64,000 nucleotides of DNA from Cheiracanthium punctorium (lineage: Eukaryota > Arthropoda > Arachnida > Araneae > Cheiracanthiidae), in assembly GCA_038373885.1 (NCBI GenBank), contig JAWZYV010001774.1, positions 1-64,000 of the forward strand, written 5' to 3'. Under the pieces are notes generated by a model. That model searched no databases. It had not been told where the DNA came from and saw only the letters and a list, made by a program, of their open reading frames with translations. Shown piece by piece: positions 46,330-57,305 of this stretch (positions are counted from its first letter, which is position 1; each line of letters opens with the position of its first letter). The position numbers and the translations under genes were made by a program.

Positions 46330-47960
46330 AACCACCGCAGAATTAAGCAATCGCCATTATTCTTGTAGATCAGTTTCCAGATCAATAAGAGTGGCTGGAG
46401 GTGGGAAATCTTATTAAAATATTTGACTATTGAAGATACAGCACGGCCGGGAGCATCCCAAAGATTTTCAATGGGATTAAGGTCGGGCGAATATGCTGGC
46501 CACGCTATACGCGTAATCCCTTCACTCTCCAGGTAGACATCGACGATGTCAGCTCTATGGGGACGTGCTTTATCGTCCATTAACCCTCTCGTTACCCTGA
46601 ACCTCATATGACGCTCCTACTTCAAATAGCAATAGTTAGAGAAAAAACAATTGAATTTAGTATTTTTTTCTTTCAGTGATATCAATATCATTAATTCATG
46701 TAGAAAGTATATGAGACTCTTAACTAGAAGCATAAATCGTGCCTAGATTGCAGTACTAGTCAATTTAGATCATTTTTTTCAGTTTTCGCTTCATTGTTTC
46801 AGGACAAAAATTAAGAAAATATTTACGCTGCCATTTTTACCGTTTTTTCTTTTTAAGGTAAGTATTGTTTTTTTTTCTTATTTCTCAACCTTTACCTAAT
46901 ATGTGCATCCTTTTAAATTAATTTTAGCATAACAAAATTCTTCGAAAATGCAGAAATTAATATTAGAAAAATCTAATATTAATCGACATTAGAAAAAAAT
47001 ATTTTTGCATGATTTATAATAGTATTTCAGATGCATTAAATGCTAGACAGATTTTTTTCCTCTGATTTTTCATAATTCGGTGACGAGAGGGTTAAAACAA
47101 ATGTAGGGCCAACTGCTGCAGCGTACAATCTCACAATGGGTTCTAGGACTTCATCTCGATACCGGACAGCCGTCACAGAACCCCGTTTAAAGATGTGCAG
47201 GTCCGTGCGGTATCCTAATGAAATCCCTACCCACACCATATTGCTTCCACCTCGGAATGCGTGATGTTCGGTGATGTTTTGGGGCTGGTTGCGTGTTCCT
47301 TGTTCACGCCATACCCTTGTCCATATTGCGTCCGCCATATCCATATGCTCTTCATCTGGCTCCAGAGCAAATCTTGACTCATCAGTAAACATGACATTGC
47401 CCCAGTCAGACAAAGTCCAATTGACATGTTCCCGACCACATGTCACCACTATAATTGTGCCCCCTCTTGATTGGACGGATAGAAAAACACAAACTCGAAG
47501 TACCCGGGCGTACAGTCCACTCATATGTAATCTTCGGCGTACAGTAGCTGCAGATATCGTCTTACCAATGGACGCTCTAACCATAGATAACACACGTGTG
47601 GAGGTCGCTCTGCTAAAATAGCAATATATTGAACTTCCGCGGGGTTTGTAACCCTTAGGCTACCGGCTACGGGCCTTCGGACAACTGTCTGTGTGGTTTG
47701 GAATTGTTTCCATAAACGTGAAATTACAGAATGATGAACGCCGAAGAAGAGAGCAACATTTGTGATCGACTGCCCTGCTTTCTATGCGCCCCACAGCACG
47801 CGCTCAGAATCTTCCATTCGTCTTCTGGAAGTCATAGAAGCACATATGTCTTGAAAACAAATTGTACTAAAGTTTTAAAAACCTTCGATCAGCACTTACA
47901 ATCAACTTCTGTAACCCTTCATTGAGCTAGCATCTTAAAAGACTGGCCTTTTTGCATATT
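46330..47960 (-). pseudogene. Tc1-type transposase pseudogene
   Basis: The larger part (47593 down to 47096) reads GKTISAATVRRRLHMSGLYA through MFTDESRF (first catalytic D) to LYAAAVGPTFVL. After the MITE the frame resumes exactly at MDDKARPHRA (second catalytic D, with N changed to K) and SPDLNPIENLWD (the catalytic E). Past that point the frame is wrecked by an AT-rich insertion of about 24 bases (46410-46433). The N-terminal helix-turn-helix lies in broken frames at about 47620-47950. Not functional. Confidence 0.9.
46584..47091. mobile_element. piggyBac-type MITE inserted in the Tc1 transposase
   Basis: Ends CCCTCTCGTTACC and GGTGACGAGAGGG. TTAA at 46580-46583 and 47092-47095. 508 bp. 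Removing it with one TTAA rejoins the transposase codons around the second catalytic D, so this is a clean insertion. No coding capacity. Its termini differ from the CCCTTTGAGG family. Confidence 0.92.
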
Positions 47961-48276
47961 TCTTGACATGAAAGCGCTATTGGCTGTTACCTAACATATT
48001 TGCATACTTCCATCTACCTCTGCAGCGAATTGCATACTCTTCAATTCTGATTGGCTTCCGGAAATTAGCATTTTCCTCTCCGTGCTTAACTTTTGCAAGT
48101 GAGTGTATAAATCACTGATTATGGATACAACAATAATGTACTGCTATATCTGTATGAGTAAGGGAATCTTTCTCAGACATGTTTAATAAATGACCATGTG
48201 GATCGTTTACTACATTTTATGTGTAAAAAATTAAGAAATTATATATTTTCGAATTTATCATGCTATTTTAATTTAA

Positions 48277-48781
48277 CCCTTTGAGGCGCAACCCTTTCCC
48301 AATGCTGAAAAAAGGGCAGCCGTTGCCGTCGCTCGACTTAACTACCAGCAAGATGGCGGACGATCGAAACGTTCATCGCGTGCCACAGATCTAGAGACTC
48401 TTTTTTGACGACAGCTGGCTGTGCGGCACAGCCAGCTGCGTTAAAAAAGGGTCTCTAGATCTGTGGCACGCGATGAACGTTTCGATCGTCCGCCATCTTG
48501 CTGGTAGTTAAGTCGAGCAACGGCAACGGCTGCTCTTTTTTCAGCATTGGGCCATCTATCCAGCTGTTCCTCGCACCCCATTTTTCACCAGATGTCAGTG
48601 CTGTTAAAAATAAGTGACAATTTTTTTTACTGGAAATGACGTGCTAAAAAGGAAAGGATTCTCGTGGAGCTATGTCACGCGCAACTATTTTTATAGAAAT
48701 CAAATCGATTCTTCGTGACTGGCAACAGTCAAAATATCAGAGTTGGGTGTTCCCAGAGCGGGATCACTGCGCGTTAAAGGG
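48277..48781 (+). mobile_element. piggyBac-type palindromic MITE, copy 3 (complete)
   Basis: Begins CCCTTTGAGGCGCA, ends TGCGCGTTAAAGGG, TTAA on both sides (48273-48276, 48782-48785). The first ~270 bases form the long hairpin: the phrase CTCGACTTAACTACCAGCAA near 48335 returns as its mirror near 48510, and CTAGAGAC/GTCTCTAG pairs inside. The right half is single-copy sequence shared with the other two copies. 505 bp, non-coding. Confidence 0.95.
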
Positions 48782-48785
48782 TTAA

Positions 48786-49105
48786 AGAAAATCAGAAAAA
48801 TAGTGTAATATGTACGTTTGGATTTATTAAATAATAAATTAGTATAGAGTTTGCTTCATGAATTAAAGAAACAAGTGGATCCGAAAACAGAAACAAAATC
48901 TTATTAAAATATTCGACTATTTAAGAACCCTTAGAATATTCAACAAATTTACGATTAGAAACGACGTTCTCCGAAATACGAAAAAAAAAAATATTTTTTA
49001 TGCATTTCCAAGTAACTTCTCAATGCTTTGCATTTTACAGAGAAATATTAAATATTTCTCATGATAATCTTCTACCTCTTTTTTTTTAAATGATTTACTG
49101 TTCAG
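48786..49105. other. Intron remainder before exon 49106
   Basis: No gene. ATCTTATTAAAATATTCGAC at 48898-48917 also occurs, with one change, inside the Tc1 pseudogene at 46409-46433. Confidence 0.4.
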
Positions 49106-49151
49106 GATTATACAATAAAAGTTTCAGTAACACCGCAACTTAATAATGAAG
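49106..49151 (+). CDS. Host gene exon with unresolved upstream phase
   Basis: Acceptor TTTACTGTTCAG, donor GTAAAA. It reads DYTIKVSVTPQLNNE only if it is entered on a complete codon, and then leaves in the right phase for the last exon. No visible upstream exon ends in that phase. The splice signals and strand-like peptide make it look real. Confidence 0.5.
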
Positions 49152-50033
49152 GTAAAATTCATGTTTTATTCATTGTTCTGTTCATAATAGTATTTATTTG
49201 AATAATATGAGAACGTTGTCTCTGCATAGTTTTGAATTTGAGCAGTTCCGGTAGTTATCAATTTTATGAACTAAGGAAGAGAGTAAATTGTATTTTAATT
49301 TTCAAGAGCAGATGAAATGGAACTTACAAACTAATTAACTAAACGGTAGTTACATTGTAGGAAAATGGAATTTATTAAAACAAACTGTAAGTACTTTTAA
49401 GCATGTGCTTGCATCGCACTGATGCTTATACATAAACTACAAATAAAAATAAACAAGTGTACAAATCTAAAGGAAGGATTAATTGGTATTGCACTACTGT
49501 TTTTCAAATTTAGTTAGTTTTAAAAGTGTGTCTTCCAGTTTTGGGCAATAAAATGATATATTCAGTTATAATTAAGTTATTCCTATTTCCATTGGCGTAA
49601 ATTGGCATGTAACTTTGTAGGGGGGGGGGGAGAAAAATCTTCCTATTGCAGAAAATATTATTTTCAAATAGGTGATATCTGAATTTTCTTAAATTTTACG
49701 GGGGCGGGGAGGTAATTGCACTTGCCCTAAGTAAGTTTCTAGTGTGGCTGTGTTTAAAATAAGAATAAACAAGCAATTATTGATTTGATCTATGCAGTTT
49801 ATAGCAATTTTATGTAGTATTTTTATGCTATGTCATTGTATAATCTTAAGAGTTCAATCAAAAGTTTGATTGATACTTTCATAATTTAGCGACTGGTTAT
49901 AAAAGCATTCAAATGTAGCAGTTTTGCGGTCATTTAAAAATAAATAAATAAACAGTTTCAAAGTACTTTAATATGTCTGATTCACTTCTGAAGAAAACAC
50001 GTACATTAATTTTTCATCTGTATTCTTTTTCAG
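49152..50033. other. Last intron of the host gene
   Basis: AT-rich, with a G run at 49620-49630. No gene or element with clear ends. Confidence 0.4.
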
Positions 50034-50122
50034 GCATTTCATGCAACACTGCCAGTTACATTTCAATTTCTACGTTGGCGGTTATTTTTGGAATATTAAT
50101 GTTTTACTTGCAACGGCAGTGA
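50034..50122 (+). CDS. Host gene last exon: hydrophobic C-terminal tail
   Basis: Acceptor TTCTTTTTCAG. It reads GISCNTASYI followed by a run of about 18 hydrophobic residues (ISTLAVIFGILMFYL) and ends QRQ-stop at 50120-50122. The length and the very short cytoplasmic end fit a GPI-anchor signal, with small residues (N-T-A-S) upstream as possible cleavage sites. A single-pass membrane segment is the alternative. Confidence 0.8.
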
Positions 50123-50347
50123 ACAGGTGCAGTTATTTAAAATATGGAACTTTCATCTTTGCTCATAGGACTATGTAAAAAAAAATCATCCCTTATGATA
50201 CATTGCATTGCCATATTTTAAATCATTTTTATAATTCATCAAACTTCAGAAACTATAAATATATCTTACATCGTTTCTGAATGTTTTATTCTAGTAATTT
50301 TTTTTTTCTGTCTGCATCTTATTTGTACATCGTGAAGAATTTTGATA

Positions 50348-50365
50348 AATAAAGTTTTTAATAAA
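50348..50365 (+). terminator. Poly(A) signals of the host gene
   Basis: Two AATAAA hexamers, 50348-50353 and 50360-50365, lie about 230 bases after the stop codon of the hydrophobic-tail exon, a normal distance for an arthropod 3' UTR. Confidence 0.65.
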
Positions 50366-50700
50366 TATGTGTTCTCCATATAAATCTGTACCATTCTATC
50401 ATTATTTGCAAATGAAGATTTTATTGCATTATACATATCACTGTTATATAGATAGTGAGTATTTTGCTTTAGAAAATTATATATTATGTAAGATTGCCTT
50501 AATTAAGCTTGATCTGTCAACATACCTAGATTTGTCTCCTTCCGCAAGTCGTATTTTTATGCATTTAATTTTAATACCCAAGGAAATTTTTCGAGAAACA
50601 TGTTAATTGGTAGGTAGATATAATAAAAAATATTAATTTATTTTGAATATTATCTACCAGAATATCTTTTATAATATATTAGGAATGAGTTTACTTTATA

Positions 50701-51145
50701 CAGGGTATCCCCAAAAAATGCATTGACAAAATTTTAAGGGAGGTAAGGCACATAATAAGATTCTGAATCACACAGCAATGTGGGGTTGAAAACGGCGCTT
50801 TTATTTACCTCTTACTAAACAGTTTTAAAGAAGTTTTTGAAGTGTTCGTCTAATTTCTGAATCGAGTTTCATAAACACTGGACTTGTCTCCTAGAATTTC
50901 ACCGATGAAACGAAGAAGAATTTTTAAACTACTAATTTTAGTCAAGTGCTTTACTGTAAAAGATCCATTAGTTTTTGACGAAACATAGTTGAAAAATACA
51001 CTATTACTCCAACATTTCTTCCAAAAGGATTATTAACTTCTAAATGAAGAAGACGTTTCCAAGCCCACATTTCTATATGATTCTGAATCATTATTATGTA
51101 CCCTTCCTCTCCCGTAAGCTCGTATTTAGATTTTTGTACACCCTG
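50701..51145. mobile_element. TA-flanked MITE with CAGGGT ends
   Basis: Left end CAGGGTATCCCCAAAAA, right end (reverse complement) CAGGGTGTACAAAAATC, TA on both sides (50699-50700 and 51146-51147). Its right third resembles 14545-14690. 445 bp, no frame. It lies just after the poly(A) signals of the host gene. Confidence 0.65.
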
Positions 51146-51147
51146 TA

Positions 51148-52394
51148 TAAGTAAAAAATAAAAATAGATTGTTAAAAATGCATGAAAAGTATTTCTCCCA
51201 TTTTTTTCAAAATGAGGTCCATAAAACGGCCGTTTGACTGTGGTAACCCCAGTTACAATTTCTGTATCTCTAACAAAATGAATTCACATATCGATTATTT
51301 TAAAGTGTATTGTTATGTTTAAAAACACCACTGCACATTTCTAAAGAGGCTTAATGTTCATTTTACTATGTACTTGTTCGATAAACAATAGAAGCACGTT
51401 ATTGGATTTTTACATGAGCTATCTCAAATTTACTATGGATATTTTAAAAAAGAACCTTGAAAGCCAAAATACTTCGATGTTTTTTCCAACAAATGCATAA
51501 AACATGGCATGTCTTTTTAAAAAAAAATCATTGAATAATGATTTTAAAAGATCTTTGAATAACGATTTTTTACTAATGTTTTCAAGTGTACTTTAAATAA
51601 CAAAGTCACAGCGCAGTCGAATAATACAATAGTTTTGAAATGTCAATTGATAAATGTATGTACTAATGATAAATTTAAAAACTCAGCGGTCTAGTTATTT
51701 TTTTCTCCCAATCGTTTTGTTCTTTTACACCGAGCCACACGCACGCAATAAAGGAAATTTCTACGAATATCGTGCGAATATCGTGCAACTGAACCGCATA
51801 TCATATTATGTGTATATGATATGCGGTTTATATCAGTGGAGTACCCTCTGCAGAAGCTACACTAGTTGTGAAGACCATAAAACATCCGTTTTCATAGAAG
51901 TATTAGCCTGGCACTGCTAGAACTTACATACATCAATCATTCAAAGAAAGAAAGAAAAAAAAAAGGGGTGAGGTCCCCCTCGCCTTTCTTTGGAACCCAG
52001 CAGAGTCCATCAGTATAGAAAATAGGCAATAGAAAAAAAGTTGGTAATGATTAATATTATTACCAACAGTGGTTAGTTGTCGATAATTAATATGTTAATA
52101 AATCGGTAGTATATATATATAAACTTTTTTTTTTCTATTTCCAATGATGCGTTGTGCGGAAAAGGTGCCATGGGTAAAACAAAGTGCACATGAAAATTTT
52201 TAATTTTGCAGCACATTCTCCTGATTTGCCTCAAATGATTTGAAATTTTACCCGAATGCTAATTTTTGATTTAATTTTTTTTTTTTAACAAAATTTGTTA
52301 TGAATCAGTTAAACCTGTTTCAAGATTAAAATCTGAAATTTAAAGAAAAAAGTAAGATGAACTCGCCCCTTCTGGCAAACGTACCTCCTTCATC
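51148..52394. other. Intergenic stretch without recognised gene
   Basis: AT-rich. ACCGCATATCATATTATGTGTATATGATATGCGGTTT (around 51793-51829) is a good hairpin with arms of about 13 bases. The frame over it (51654-51920) has no recognised domain. Confidence 0.4.
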
Positions 52395-53824
52395 CAGAGC
52401 CTGATTATGACCAACAGGTGCCCCGGACATTAATGAGTTTGGGGGCCCCATTTATGAAATTTGTTTTATTTTTCATAAAATTTTGATAGAAAAAAAAAGA
52501 GTATTTCAGAGCAACATTTGAAATTGGGGGCCCTGAGCAAAGACCCGATATTTCCCATGAGATAATAAGGCCCACCAAACAAATCAATTCAGACAGAACA
52601 GCATAAAGTATGTATAATCTTCAAAAAAGCAATTGTGAAAGAGAAGAGCAAATAAGTTTTAAATATTATTTAGACGAAGATATAGTATAAGAGTATTTTA
52701 GTTAAAACAAAATGTTACGTGAATTACAGCGAAAACTTGGGGTCGTACGAGCTAATTCTCTAAAGGGAATTAAATTGTCTCATGTTTCGATATTACGAGC
52801 TAAACTTACTTACTTACTCTGGGCTCTTAGACGGTTTAACTTTAATGCACACTCACACATATACACATACATAGATACACGGTGTACATTGACCTGAACT
52901 TCAATTCCTTAAATAGTGATCATGAACGCAAAATTACGTAAAATAGATTACAAAATACGTAAAAAAGGTGCAAAGTTTTATTAAATCGATTAAAATTTTC
53001 AGGAGATTCAACTACAGAAAATACAAAATTTAAATTTTTATATAGCCCTCGTACAAAAAATTTTCAATTTATAAAATGAGCCTTATACTTTAATTACATA
53101 ATGTTCAAAATTTTAGTCATTCATTTTGAAAAGTCTCTGAACAAAGTTGGTCAGGGGCTATAAAGTCTATTTATGACATATGTAAATGCTTATTACTAGA
53201 GTGCAAATAATTTTTATTTCTTTTTCATAATTTTCGCGCGAACCCTGAACGGTATGTTCTAACAAGTAATATTTATTCTCCCTTCGAGCTCCGAAAATGT
53301 GTTTAAAACAGCATATATATTTTCTATATCGCTGACACTTTTTAGGATAAGATGTTCCAATTTTACACATCACCTCGTTAGTGTATTAGGAACTTTACTA
53401 ACTGAGATTTTTATTTTTATTTATTTATTTTGTACGTGATTTATTTTGTATCATGAGTCCTATAAAACTTTAATTTTTCACCAAACCATGACCAATATTT
53501 AAAGAATAAAAGCCGATATCAATGTTTTGGGATACATTGTAGATGTCGATTAGGATGAATTTTGGTTTAGATATAGATGGGACCCTGGAGAAGGTTATGG
53601 GCTACTTAGAATTTTAGATTTTTAATAACTTTTTTAATTATTAATTAAAAACCGTCCTAACGTTGCCATGCTTGGCGAGTTTCGCCCGTATCAAATGATT
53701 CATGTTTTGAGCTAACAAGAATGCTATTACTTCAATGAAGCAGCGCGTGCATCTGATAAACATTAAATACCACGGAAATTATGCCAGTTTTTTATGCCAA
53801 ATCTATCTATCTATAATAATAAAA

Positions 53825-54144
53825 ATCTGGAGTGACTCCACTCGACTTTCCGAACACTTACGATTAAGATCCTTACCAAGCGTTTAAATAAATTTTAATC
53901 GATGAATAATTCAAACATATATACCAAATTGAAGCTCAATCGAATGTACCGTTTAAACGGTAGCGCACTTTCAAGAATTTCCTTCCATAGGCCATAATGC
54001 AAAAGAAATCTTTGTCGTTGCCCTGTAGAAAAACTATAAGTCCTATACTCACCAAAATCAATACCGGTCTTGCGACGGTGGTTTATAACATATATACCCA
54101 ATTTGAGCTCAATCGAATATTCCGATTAGGAGCTATCGTGTTCA

Positions 54145-54194
<50 letters not shown>

Positions 54195-54230
54195 TCTCGT
54201 AAAAATAGCATCAATGAATCACACAAAACT
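53825..54230. repeat. Second copy of the GGAGTGACTCCACT repeat family with (CA)n
   Basis: Opens GGAGTGACTCCACTCGACTT like 11315, then carries the CACTTTCAAGAATTTCC, CACCAAAATCAATACCGGTC and CAATTTGAGCTCAATCGAAT phrases. It ends with a (CA)n run (54147-54190) and CATACATCTCGTAAAAATAG, as at 12785-12825. The closing phrase after (CA)n is shared, so the microsatellite belongs to the element. Confidence 0.75.
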
Positions 54231-54449
54231 GGTTGAACGGATTTGGAAAAATTTGTAATGAAGATAGCGTATGCCCTGGATTAACATACAGGCAACCTTT
54301 CATGCATATAGCAAAGCATAAATAATTCTTTTACAAAAACACTCAAAATAATTCTAATGCATTGCGCTCTATGGAAATTTTATAGCTACTAAACCGATTC
54401 TAAAACTTTTTTCACTGATTGAAAGTCAAACTATCCCTGAGTATTATTG

Positions 54450-54690
54450 TTTGTTTGTTTGTGGATTAAGACCGATTGACTGCACTAGGGTCCTAGGCGT
54501 ATATGGGGAATTCCTCTGTGGGGAACTTTCTAAGGGATACTAGCCCGTATTTATGCGAGGTTTTGAAGAAAACCATGGAACACTGCGAGAGTCTAGGTCG
54601 ACAGGCACGACCGGTGTTTGAATCTGGCACCTCCAGCCTTCCAGTTTTGAGAGCAGAACCTCTTAGACACTGGTGAGACCCTGAGTGTTA
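54450..54690 (-). ncRNA. tRNA-derived SINE with (CAAA)n tail
   Basis: On the - strand it begins near 54690 with TGTCTAAGAGG (A-box-like, one mismatch) and has ATTCAAACACC (B-box-like) about 55 bases later. It ends in a CAAACAAACAAACAA tail at 54464-54450. A Pol III head followed by a unique body and a short tandem tail is the usual SINE structure. No target duplication was looked out with certainty. Confidence 0.55.
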
Positions 54691-54699
54691 TAGGTTACC

Positions 54700-55676
54700 T
54701 TTTATGCATATATCACAAATAGGTCTTATACAGGGATACTCATAAGAATTAGATTACTCTCTATGTGTATCTCTGTAAGTACTGAACCGATTCCAAAACT
54801 TTTCTCACTCATAGTAAGCTACACTATTCTTGAGTATTCTAGATTAAAATTCATACATGAAGTGCAAATATTTCCTTTACAGGAACACTCAAAATAATTC
54901 TAATACATTACGCTCTCTGGGTATCTCTGTAACTATAGAACCGATTCTAAAACTTTTTCGCTGATAGAAATCTATACTATTCCTGATTAACATAGGATGC
55001 TATATAGGTTACTACCTTCAGGAACGGCCTACCTATTTGGTTTAAAGCCTATTTTAGTTCCTGAAGTGTCCTACTGTCCTGCTGAATCCTAACCCCAAGC
55101 TCAGGTCCAGCAAGCAGCGGTTTCCCTCATTTTCTTTTTTTCTTTTTTTTTTTTTTTTTTACAGCACAATTTTTGGATTACAATTGGCAAAATACATCAG
55201 TGTTATACAATATAAAAGCAGCTAGTTTACAATGGTTTACAATTGCTCACAATATTGTTCTTAGTAACATTTGACCCTATATACATATATTTAACAAGTT
55301 CCTTTTTTTTTCTTTTTTAAAATTTTGAAAGTTCAAATAAAAGTAAATAAATATCTAAAAGTAAACAATAGGCTTAAGAATGATAACCTTTTAAAGTAAT
55401 TTAGAAAAATTTAAACATAAATAAATACATCTAATATTCAAAACTGTGCTTTAGAAAGAAGGTTTTTTTTAAATTTTGAAAGCATACATATTCATATAAT
55501 AATGTACTGAAAAATAAATTTAGGCTTGGATATGCGAAGTATTTTTTTTTAAATTATGTTCTTTTGAAACATTCTTTTTTATATCAAAATTTTATTAAAA
55601 ATAATATAAATTTCATAGATCGGGGGCCCCCAAATCCATCAATGCCCAGGGCCCCTGTTGGTCATAATCGGGCCCT
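54700..55676. other. Stretch with a local tandem repeat of about 190 bp
   Basis: ACTCAAAATAATTCTAATGC..T and AACCGATTCTAAAACTTTTT recur at about 54340-54410, 54750-54800 and 54890-54950, each followed by a GATAGAAA/TGAAAGTC and CTA.ACTATTCCTGA phrase. No gene. A T run lies at 55137-55160. Confidence 0.5.
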
Positions 55677-55677
55677 G

Positions 55678-56242
55678 CAAGCAGAGGTTTATAGTCAAGC
55701 TCTATTAAAATCTATCTGAGGTCAGACTAACTACATCGTATATGTGTAGCATGCAGATGTGTAACATAAGAGTGTGCTACGCAAAGTACAGGAATAGTTT
55801 TCTACACTTCCATTGATGCATATTGTGGCAGAATAATGTGCTAGTTTCTGGGTTCGTCGCTGTAAAATCCAGTTGGTGTAGAAAGTCCTAGTAAAAATCC
55901 ACTTGTCAGGATGGAATACAAGCTTTATTGCTTCTAGAACTTCGCCGAACAATCAGCTGTACAAAATTCACAAGCACAATCAGACAGTAATGTGCTTTTA
56001 ACAGACAGCTTAGATAAGAAGCTTTCACAAATGCTGTATTTCTCACACAAAATAAAACACTTCCACGGGTAAAATTCAGTGGAAATATACGAGGGATAAC
56101 ACTAACAGTCCCTCAAAACTCAGCAATGAAAGATCTACATACAGCACATCAATGTAAATGCAAATTAGCTTCGAAAAGCAAGCTAAAATATCGTTTCTAT
56201 AGCGTCAATTATGCATCTTAATGCAGAAAACTTTACAAGCCT
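55678..56242. other. Intergenic stretch without recognised features
   Basis: No gene or element ends seen. Confidence 0.4.
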
Positions 56243-56413
56243 CAGGGGCGTAGCCAGGGGGGGGATATCGGGATATATCCCCCCCCCCGAAATTTTTGGA
56301 TTAGTGATGAAATTCCGTCTATTTATACAGATATAAGTTCATATCCCCCCCCCTAAATTTTTTCCAGGCGCATATCCCCCCCCCCCCGAAAAATTTTCCT
56401 GGTTACGCGCCTG
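56243..56413. mobile_element. hAT MITE of the CAGGGGCGTAGCC family, copy 5
   Basis: Ends CAGGGGCGTAGCCAGG and CCTGGTTACGCGCCTG. Target duplication ACAAGCCT (56235-56242) against ACAAGCCC (56414-56421). C and G tracts inside. Confidence 0.9.
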
Positions 56414-56769
56414 ACAAGCCCCATAGTGAAAATCGCGGCAAATGACCAAAATGTCGCCAAGCTTGGCAACTTTTAGAGAGATTTCATCAAATTTGGCGCC
56501 AAAAATAAGTCCCCAAAAGTGAAGTTACCAAAGGACTAGGACCAATATTTCTCGAGATTTCTAGAAACTGCAGTAGAGGTGAATGGAGAAACCGAAACCT
56601 CCGTATCTCCGGTTCAAGTTGACCGATTTTGATGCAACAAAAGGCAAAATTTAACTATTTGAAGCGTAGAATACCGATTTTGAACTATTTTAAACCCCAG
56701 AACAGGGGGTTGTCCCGAAAATTCGTAACAATATTTAGATTGCAGTCAAAGGAAGTTATTTAACGCCAG

Positions 56770-57280
56770 TTCATTTAAAAAACTGCTTAAAAAATTCTAT
56801 TTTCAGCATAAGCTATATTTTTATTTTACTTTATTGGATGCACATAGTTAAACGTTAATCTTCTTTATTGCAATCTATATTCATAAAATAGTTAATGAAA
56901 TTGCTAATAAATATTACAAAGCTCAAAACCATGTACATTATTTTTTCTCAAATTCATTTTGTATACAACCCCTATTTTGCAGCTGGAAAAGTGCTCTAAC
57001 TTTAAGCAGCTGTAACTCGGTGAATTTTGGTCGTAGAAAGATGATTTTTTTTATTGTGAATGAAATTACACAAAGGAAATTTTTCATAATATAACTAACT
57101 GATAGGACCGGGGGACCGTGTAAAAATTTAAATTTCGTAATTTTTATAGGGTTTGATTTATTGACTTCGATTGTTTCAAATATAATAGATTATACAATTT
57201 AAAGCATTTTTACAATTGGAGCTATGTGTCTCTGACTAACGGTTTAGGAAATAGCCATTGGACAGCGTTAGCACTGGACA
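56770..57280 (-). repeat. Dispersed repeat, copy 2 (empty site for the MITE)
   Basis: Reverse complement of the repeat at 17971-17986 plus 18463-18960. It lacks the MITE, so its join (TGCTAACG on the - strand) shows the pre-insertion state of the CTAA target. Confidence 0.8.
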
Positions 57281-57305
57281 CCCTGTCTATATAATTATAT
57301 ATATA

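Larger units (their letters stand above)
46009..48105 (-). mobile_element. Second Tc1-type element, broken by insertions
   Basis: Left end CACTCACTTTCAAAAGTTAA and right end (reverse complement) CACTCACTTGCAAAAGTTAA. The flank is TA on the right (48106-48107) and TG on the left. The transposase on the - strand is split by the TTAA-flanked MITE at 46584-47091 and carries small indels. It is a different family from 1396-2900 by its ends. Confidence 0.85.
3743..50365 (+). other. Split host gene: VWA-like domain protein with hydrophobic C-terminus (5' partial)
   Basis: I assembled this gene by hand from acceptor/donor pairs that keep one frame. Exons: 3743-3775, 5419-5512, 14849-15003, 15520-15647, 24103-24187, 24296-24421, 26559-26707, 27270-27366, 35020-35058, 39823-39897, 39983-40033, 49106-49151 and 50034-50122. 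About 390 residues are visible. Exons 2-6 have the alternating strand/helix pattern of a von Willebrand A domain: a strand ending in a degenerate metal site (IFAIMDLSSP against the family's DxSxS), a glycine strand (RGNLMGVYSN), IVLYFNF, then TGVTILAVGDN and a closing helix. A region with paired cysteines follows, then a hydrophobic tail (LAVIFGILMFY) ending five residues later. Possible N-glycosylation sites are NLSS, NGTF and NQT. I infer a secreted, membrane-anchored protein and do not recognise the family. The join 40033 to 49106 breaks frame. Introns of up to 9 kb are full of transposons. Confidence 0.75.
52395..55677. mobile_element. Possible element or nested block bounded by TGATTATGACCAACAGG ends
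   Basis: CAGAGCCTGATTATGACCAA at 52395 is mirrored by TTGGTCATAATCGGGCCCTG ending at 55677, and both sides carry GGGGCCC-rich text just inside. This is consistent with hAT-type ends, but I find no target duplication. The block holds the repeat at 53825-54230, the SINE at 54450-54690 and no recognised transposase. Confidence 0.45.
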
